Source of the DNA: Microtetraspora fusca
Lineage (GTDB): Bacteria > Actinomycetota > Actinomycetes > Streptosporangiales > Streptosporangiaceae
Length of the DNA stretch: 64,000 bases
NCBI RefSeq assembly: GCF_001570365.1
Contig: NZ_BBYK01000074.1
Coordinates: 26,572 to 90,571, forward strand
Direction of reading: 5' to 3'
The notes beneath the pieces are model-generated. The model searched no databases and was not told the origin of the DNA. It saw only the letters and a program-made list of their open reading frames with translations. Both the position numbers and the translations under genes were made by a program. Below, in pieces: positions 61,007 to 64,000 of the stretch (positions are counted from its first letter, which is position 1; each line of letters starts with the position of its first letter).

Positions 61007-62015
61007 ACGCGGTCCGGTAGGCGAACAGGCCGGGGATCCCGCCGGTGTGCAGGAACAGGACGTTCTCCTGCTCGGAGAACCTGCCTTCGCGGATCCAGCG
61101 CAGGAGTCCGGCCATCGCCTTCCCGGTGTAGACCGGGTCGAGAAGAACACCCTCGGTCTGGGCCACCAGGCGCACGGCCTCGAGCATCTCCGTCGTGGGG
61201 ACGCCGTAGCCGGGACCGAGCGAGAGATCGTCGACCGCGACCGTGCTGGGATCGATCCGGCGGTCGGTGAGCTGGGCGAGCGTCTCGGCGCTGAGGGCGG
61301 TCACCGCCTCGCGGGTCGCCTCCGCGTCACGGTAGACGCAGAAGCCGAGCACGGAGATGTCCGAATCGAGCGCGGTGAAGCCGGAGAGCAGGCCGGCGTG
61401 CGTGCCGGAGCTGCCGGTGGCCAGGACAACCCGGTCGACCGGTACTCCCGATGCGACGATCTCGTGGGCGCACTCGACGTATCCCAGCGACCCGGTCGCG
61501 TTCGAACCTCCGACCGGCACGACGTAGGGTCGATGCCCCTGCTCCTCGAGCGATGCGACAGCTCGATGCACCGCGTCGCTCAGGTCCTCGTCCGCCGCGA
61601 CGGAGACGATGCGCGCCCCCAGCAGTTCGTCGAGGAAGACGTTCCCACAGGCGTCGTACTCGACATCCCTGGACAGCTTCCGCTGCAGCACGAGCGTGCA
61701 CGCGAGCCCGCTCGCGGCCGCCGCCGCCGCGGTCTGACGGGCATGGTTGGACTGCACGGCCCCGCTAGTGACGAGTGCGGTCGCCCCCCGGGCCAGGGCA
61801 TCGCCGACGAGGAATTCGAGCTTGCGCGCCTTGTTCCCGCCACCGGCGAGTCCTACGCGGTCGTCGCGCTTGATCCATAGATTCGGGACTCGATGCCCAG
61901 AGTCGGCCAGCGCTGCTTGCAGCCGAGAAAGCGGGTGCACCTCACTGGTGAGCGTGCCGAAGCGGCGTCGTGGACGACGGGTGAGTTCATGGAGGGACAC
62001 AGGCGTTGTGGTCAT
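60999..62015 (-). CDS. D-cysteine desulfhydrase / ACC-deaminase family PLP enzyme
   Basis: A 338-residue fold-type II PLP enzyme. Cofactor Lys62 is in LAGGGNKARKLEFL; the SNH substrate motif is GAVQSNHARQT (~89-91); the phosphate loop is ATGSSGTHAGLLSG (~187); the C-terminal LLDPVYTGKAMAGLL matches DcyD-type enzymes, which turn D-cysteine into pyruvate, sulfide and ammonia, or open ACC. Specificity between these cannot be settled here. The ATG at 62015 is chosen because the conserved sequence starts there, although no strong Shine-Dalgarno is visible. Its 3' end overlaps the ThDP gene by eight bases, tail to tail. Confidence 0.85.
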   Translation of the reverse strand: MTTTPVSLHELTRRPRRRFGTLTSEVHPLSRLQAALADSGHRVPNLWIKRDDRVGLAGGGNKARKLEFLVGDALARGATALVTSGAVQSNHARQTAAAAAASGLACTLVLQRKLSRDVEYDACGNVFLDELLGARIVSVAADEDLSDAVHRAVASLEEQGHRPYVVPVGGSNATGSLGYVECAHEIVASGVPVDRVVLATGSSGTHAGLLSGFTALDSDISVLGFCVYRDAEATREAVTALSAETLAQLTDRRIDPSTVAVDDLSLGPGYGVPTTEMLEAVRLVAQTEGVLLDPVYTGKAMAGLLRWIREGRFSEQENVLFLHTGGIPGLFAYRTAFS

Positions 62016-62062
62016 GTCCCAACGGTCTACGAACGGCGTTGGACGCGGCGCTAGCCGATCCT

Positions 62063-62100
62063 CACAAGTCCTGATCGAATCTTGGTTCGATTCCACAAGT
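62063..62100. promoter_or_regulatory. Candidate operator in the DcyD/PucR divergent region
   Basis: ATCGAA (62074-62079) and TTCGAT (62086-62091) form a dyad with a six-base spacer, flanked by the direct repeat CACAAGT at 62063-62069 and 62094-62100. It lies between the divergent PLP-enzyme and regulator genes, 24 bases upstream of the regulator ATG, a likely autoregulatory site. Confidence 0.6.
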
Positions 62101-62123
62101 GGGGCGGAGCTACTCTGCTGCTC

Positions 62124-63761
62124 ATGCCGACACGACGGATGGAGCCCTCGGGCGCGCGGATCGGTCAGATCGTTGACGACCTCGGTCTGATCCTGACAAG
62201 GGTGCTGCTCCCGAGCGACCTCGCAGGACGGCTCGTGGAGAGCGCCGAGATCTTGGAGAGCGGAAAAGACGGCGAGTTGCCGCCTCCGCGCTCGCTCGTG
62301 CTCGGCGTCGGCGTGGAGCCCGGCGACCTGACCTCGGAATTCGTCGAGCGGTTGGCCCGGCATGACGTCATCGCACTGCTCGTACGGGACGGGCAGGACA
62401 TGCAGCAGCGCTTCCGCGATCTGGGAGGGCGAGCGCCGATCGGTCTGCTCGCGGTGGATCAGCAGGCCTCCTGGTTCCACGTCGCGGGTCTGGTTCGTGA
62501 GCGCATCTCGATGGGCGCGTTGGGGCTGGGCCACGCCGAGGACGCGAGCCAGTCGTACAAGGACCTGTTCCAGATCGCGAACGCGGTGGGCGCACTGATC
62601 CGGGCACCGCTGATCATTCAGGATCTGGACTTCCGGGTGCTCGCTTTCTCCCAGCACCAGGAGGACGTGGACCGAGCACGGGCGGCCACCGTCCTGGGGC
62701 AGTCGCTTCCTGACGAGTATCGCCGCATCCTGGACGAGGTCAACGCCATCGGACGGGTCTACGAGAGCGCCGGGCCGGAACTCATCACCCTGGGTCACGG
62801 GCTCCAGTCCCGTCTGGCCGTGGCCGTCCGCTCGGGAACCGACATCCTGGGATCGATGTGGGCGGCGGTGCCGGGGCCTGTGGACGCCGCTCGCGTTTCG
62901 GCGTTCGCGGAGGCCGCCAGTGTGGTGGCGCTCGCGCTGCTGCGACGTCGTGCCGAGGTCAACGCCCGGAAACGGATCCGCAGCGGACACATGGCGACGA
63001 TGCTCTCCGATCAACACGCGGCGCCCGACGCGCGGGCGCGCCTTGGGTTGGCCGCGCGTGAGGTGGTCGTCCTCGCGGTCGCCGTCGATGAGCTGAAACG
63101 CTCCTTCCCCGACGGTCTGCAACGTCTCGCCAGCGCGCTCGACCTGCACCTCAGCGCTGCCGAGCAGCTCGCAGTGGCCGCGGTCATCGATGACGCCGTC
63201 TACGGTGTGGTGCCGACTCAGCCAGGGGCTCCAGGAACGTCCGCGGCGCTCAGGATCGCGCGCGGCTTCCTCAACCGTATGGGGCTGCCCGGTCTGCGCG
63301 TCGGAGTCGGGCGTCCCGCTCGCACGACGGAGGGGATACTCCGATCCAGACGCGACGCCGAGGTGACCCTCGCGTCGATGCGGGCGACCGGCGACCCCGA
63401 GCCGGCCCGGTCCTTCGAGGAGGTCGTGCTGGGAGCGACCCTCCTCAACGTGCGGGAGTACTACGTGCAGCAGGAGATACCGATACCGAGCGGGGCGGTC
63501 GCCGCGATCTTGGAATACGACCAGCGGCATCACTCCGACATGGTGGCGACACTCGCCGCGTACCTCGGTTGTCTGGGAGACGTCGCCGAGACGGCGCGGC
63601 GTCTCAATGTGCACGTCAACACGGTGCGGTACCGGTTGCGTCGGCTGCGGGAGGTGGCCGGACTCGACCACACGGACCCCGACCAGATGTTCCTCGCCGG
63701 CCTGCAGCTGCGCCTGATGGACATCGCGCACCGCGACCCCATTCCCGGCCAGGCGCAGTAA
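62124..63761 (+). CDS. PucR/CdaR-family regulator (locus B)
   Basis: About 545 residues: a PucR N-terminal domain (LVLGVGVEPGDLTSEFVERL, then HVAGLVRERISMG), a central CdaR GGDEF-like part and C-terminal HTH_30 (GDVAETARRLNVHVNTVRYR). It is the likely activator of the locus B genes, sensing an imported amino-acid or hydroxy-acid compound. The ATG at 62124 is preferred; another in-frame ATG at 62139 is possible. It is divergent from the D-cysteine desulfhydrase gene and shares the domain plan, not close sequence, with the locus A regulator. Confidence 0.86.
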   Translation: MPTRRMEPSGARIGQIVDDLGLILTRVLLPSDLAGRLVESAEILESGKDGELPPPRSLVLGVGVEPGDLTSEFVERLARHDVIALLVRDGQDMQQRFRDLGGRAPIGLLAVDQQASWFHVAGLVRERISMGALGLGHAEDASQSYKDLFQIANAVGALIRAPLIIQDLDFRVLAFSQHQEDVDRARAATVLGQSLPDEYRRILDEVNAIGRVYESAGPELITLGHGLQSRLAVAVRSGTDILGSMWAAVPGPVDAARVSAFAEAASVVALALLRRRAEVNARKRIRSGHMATMLSDQHAAPDARARLGLAAREVVVLAVAVDELKRSFPDGLQRLASALDLHLSAAEQLAVAAVIDDAVYGVVPTQPGAPGTSAALRIARGFLNRMGLPGLRVGVGRPARTTEGILRSRRDAEVTLASMRATGDPEPARSFEEVVLGATLLNVREYYVQQEIPIPSGAVAAILEYDQRHHSDMVATLAAYLGCLGDVAETARRLNVHVNTVRYRLRRLREVAGLDHTDPDQMFLAGLQLRLMDIAHRDPIPGQAQ

Positions 63762-63771
63762 CCGTCGCCGA

Positions 63772-63855
63772 GCGGACCTGCGAGAGATCTGGGCGATCGC
63801 CGCGAGCGACGAGCAGATCGCCGCGGTGGTGCGGGAGTTCTTATCCACCGCATGA
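63772..63855 (+). pseudogene. Possible 3' gene relic after the locus B regulator
   Basis: A short open frame ends DLREIWAIAASDEQIAAVVR, then EFLSTA and TGA. Its helical, high-GC3 pattern resembles the end of a regulator or enzyme gene whose 5' part is missing. I cannot assign a family. The rest of 63856-64000 shows nothing else certain. Confidence 0.3.
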
Positions 63856-63979
63856 GATCCGGGCGCCGCCGATGCCCGCTGCTTCGTCAAGTTCTGACTC
63901 GACACCCGTAGAACCCAGGCGCTCCGGTTTCCGACCCGCGTCGATGGAGACGGGCCGCCCCACCACGTAGGGTCCGGCC

Positions 63980-64000
63980 ATGAGCGGTAGAGACGTGCGC
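63980..64000 (+). CDS. Possible start of a gene running off the window
   Basis: ATG AGC GGT AGA GAC opens at 63980 and continues to the window edge. Only seven codons are visible, so this is a guess. Confidence 0.2.

Noticed and set aside
62016..63905. Extension of the PLP-enzyme frame to 968 codons
   Set aside because: Everything upstream of 62015 is antisense to the PucR gene; the family homology begins at the ATG at 62015.
1..64000. CRISPR arrays, tRNA or rRNA genes, riboswitches
   Set aside because: No spaced direct repeats, no cloverleaf with GGTTCGAATC-type arm, and no conserved leader motifs were seen on reading both strands.

Overview
The window is a stretch of chromosome from a very G+C-rich actinomycete. 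Third codon positions are almost always G or C, GTG and TTG starts are common, twin-arginine lipoproteins are present, and the family repertoire (LtrA, DUF4132, DUF1707, PaaX, PucR/CdaR, WD40 Ser/Thr kinases, Eis-like GNAT, TIGR03767-type phosphoesterase) is typical of filamentous Actinobacteria. A Streptosporangiales-like host fits, but genus cannot be fixed from the sequence alone. I see no tRNA, rRNA, CRISPR array or replication origin.

Layout. 0-6.3 kb: a DUF4132 protein with a translationally coupled small partner, a DUF1707 envelope protein, a VOC-fold protein, a nucleotidyltransferase and a small orphan, separated by eroded stretches. 6.5-13.3 kb: a large membrane Ser/Thr kinase with a WD40 propeller, LtrA, and a seven-blade WD40 protein made of near-identical repeats. 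13.3-18.6 kb: two divergent regulator/target pairs (AraC with DUF1772 and NmrA-like; TetR with a DHA2 drug exporter and a clear operator). 18.6-24.9 kb: an Lrp/AsnC regulator divergent from an MFS importer, an MlrC-like M81 peptidase and an amidohydrolase, then a PaaX-like regulator. 25-31.6 kb: alpha/beta hydrolase, an ECF-type sigma factor coupled to an FtsX-ectodomain membrane protein, an Eis-like acetyltransferase, an RpiR regulator and a secreted M14 carboxypeptidase. 31.6-33.3 kb is gene-poor. 33.3-36.5 kb: a beta-lactamase-fold hydrolase, then an alcohol dehydrogenase/HxlR pair bracketed by an imperfect inverted repeat with an IS5-type transposase scar at one end.

The second half is the most coherent part. 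Two paralogous peptide-utilisation loci lie about 5 kb apart. Locus A (36.6-44.9 kb) is an Opp/Dpp-type ABC importer (solute-binding protein, two permeases, fused double ATPase), an N-acyl-D-amino-acid deacylase and a PucR/CdaR regulator, all on one strand and mostly overlapping. Locus B (49.6-63.8 kb) repeats this plan with added catabolic genes: an M20 peptidase, an FMN alpha-hydroxy-acid oxidase, a second D-aminoacylase, a thiamine-diphosphate decarboxylase-like enzyme, a D-cysteine desulfhydrase-like PLP enzyme and its own PucR regulator. Between them lie a GNAT protein, a secreted beta-lactamase-fold hydrolase, a TAT-exported phosphoesterase and an ISL3 scar.

Together with the M14 carboxypeptidase, the M81 peptidase and the MurR/RpiR-type regulator, the neighbourhood looks specialised in scavenging peptides, probably including D-amino-acid or N-acylated ones. 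In locus B the hydroxy-acid oxidase plus ThDP enzyme resembles the enzyme pairing of mandelate-type pathways; the actual substrate cannot be read from sequence.
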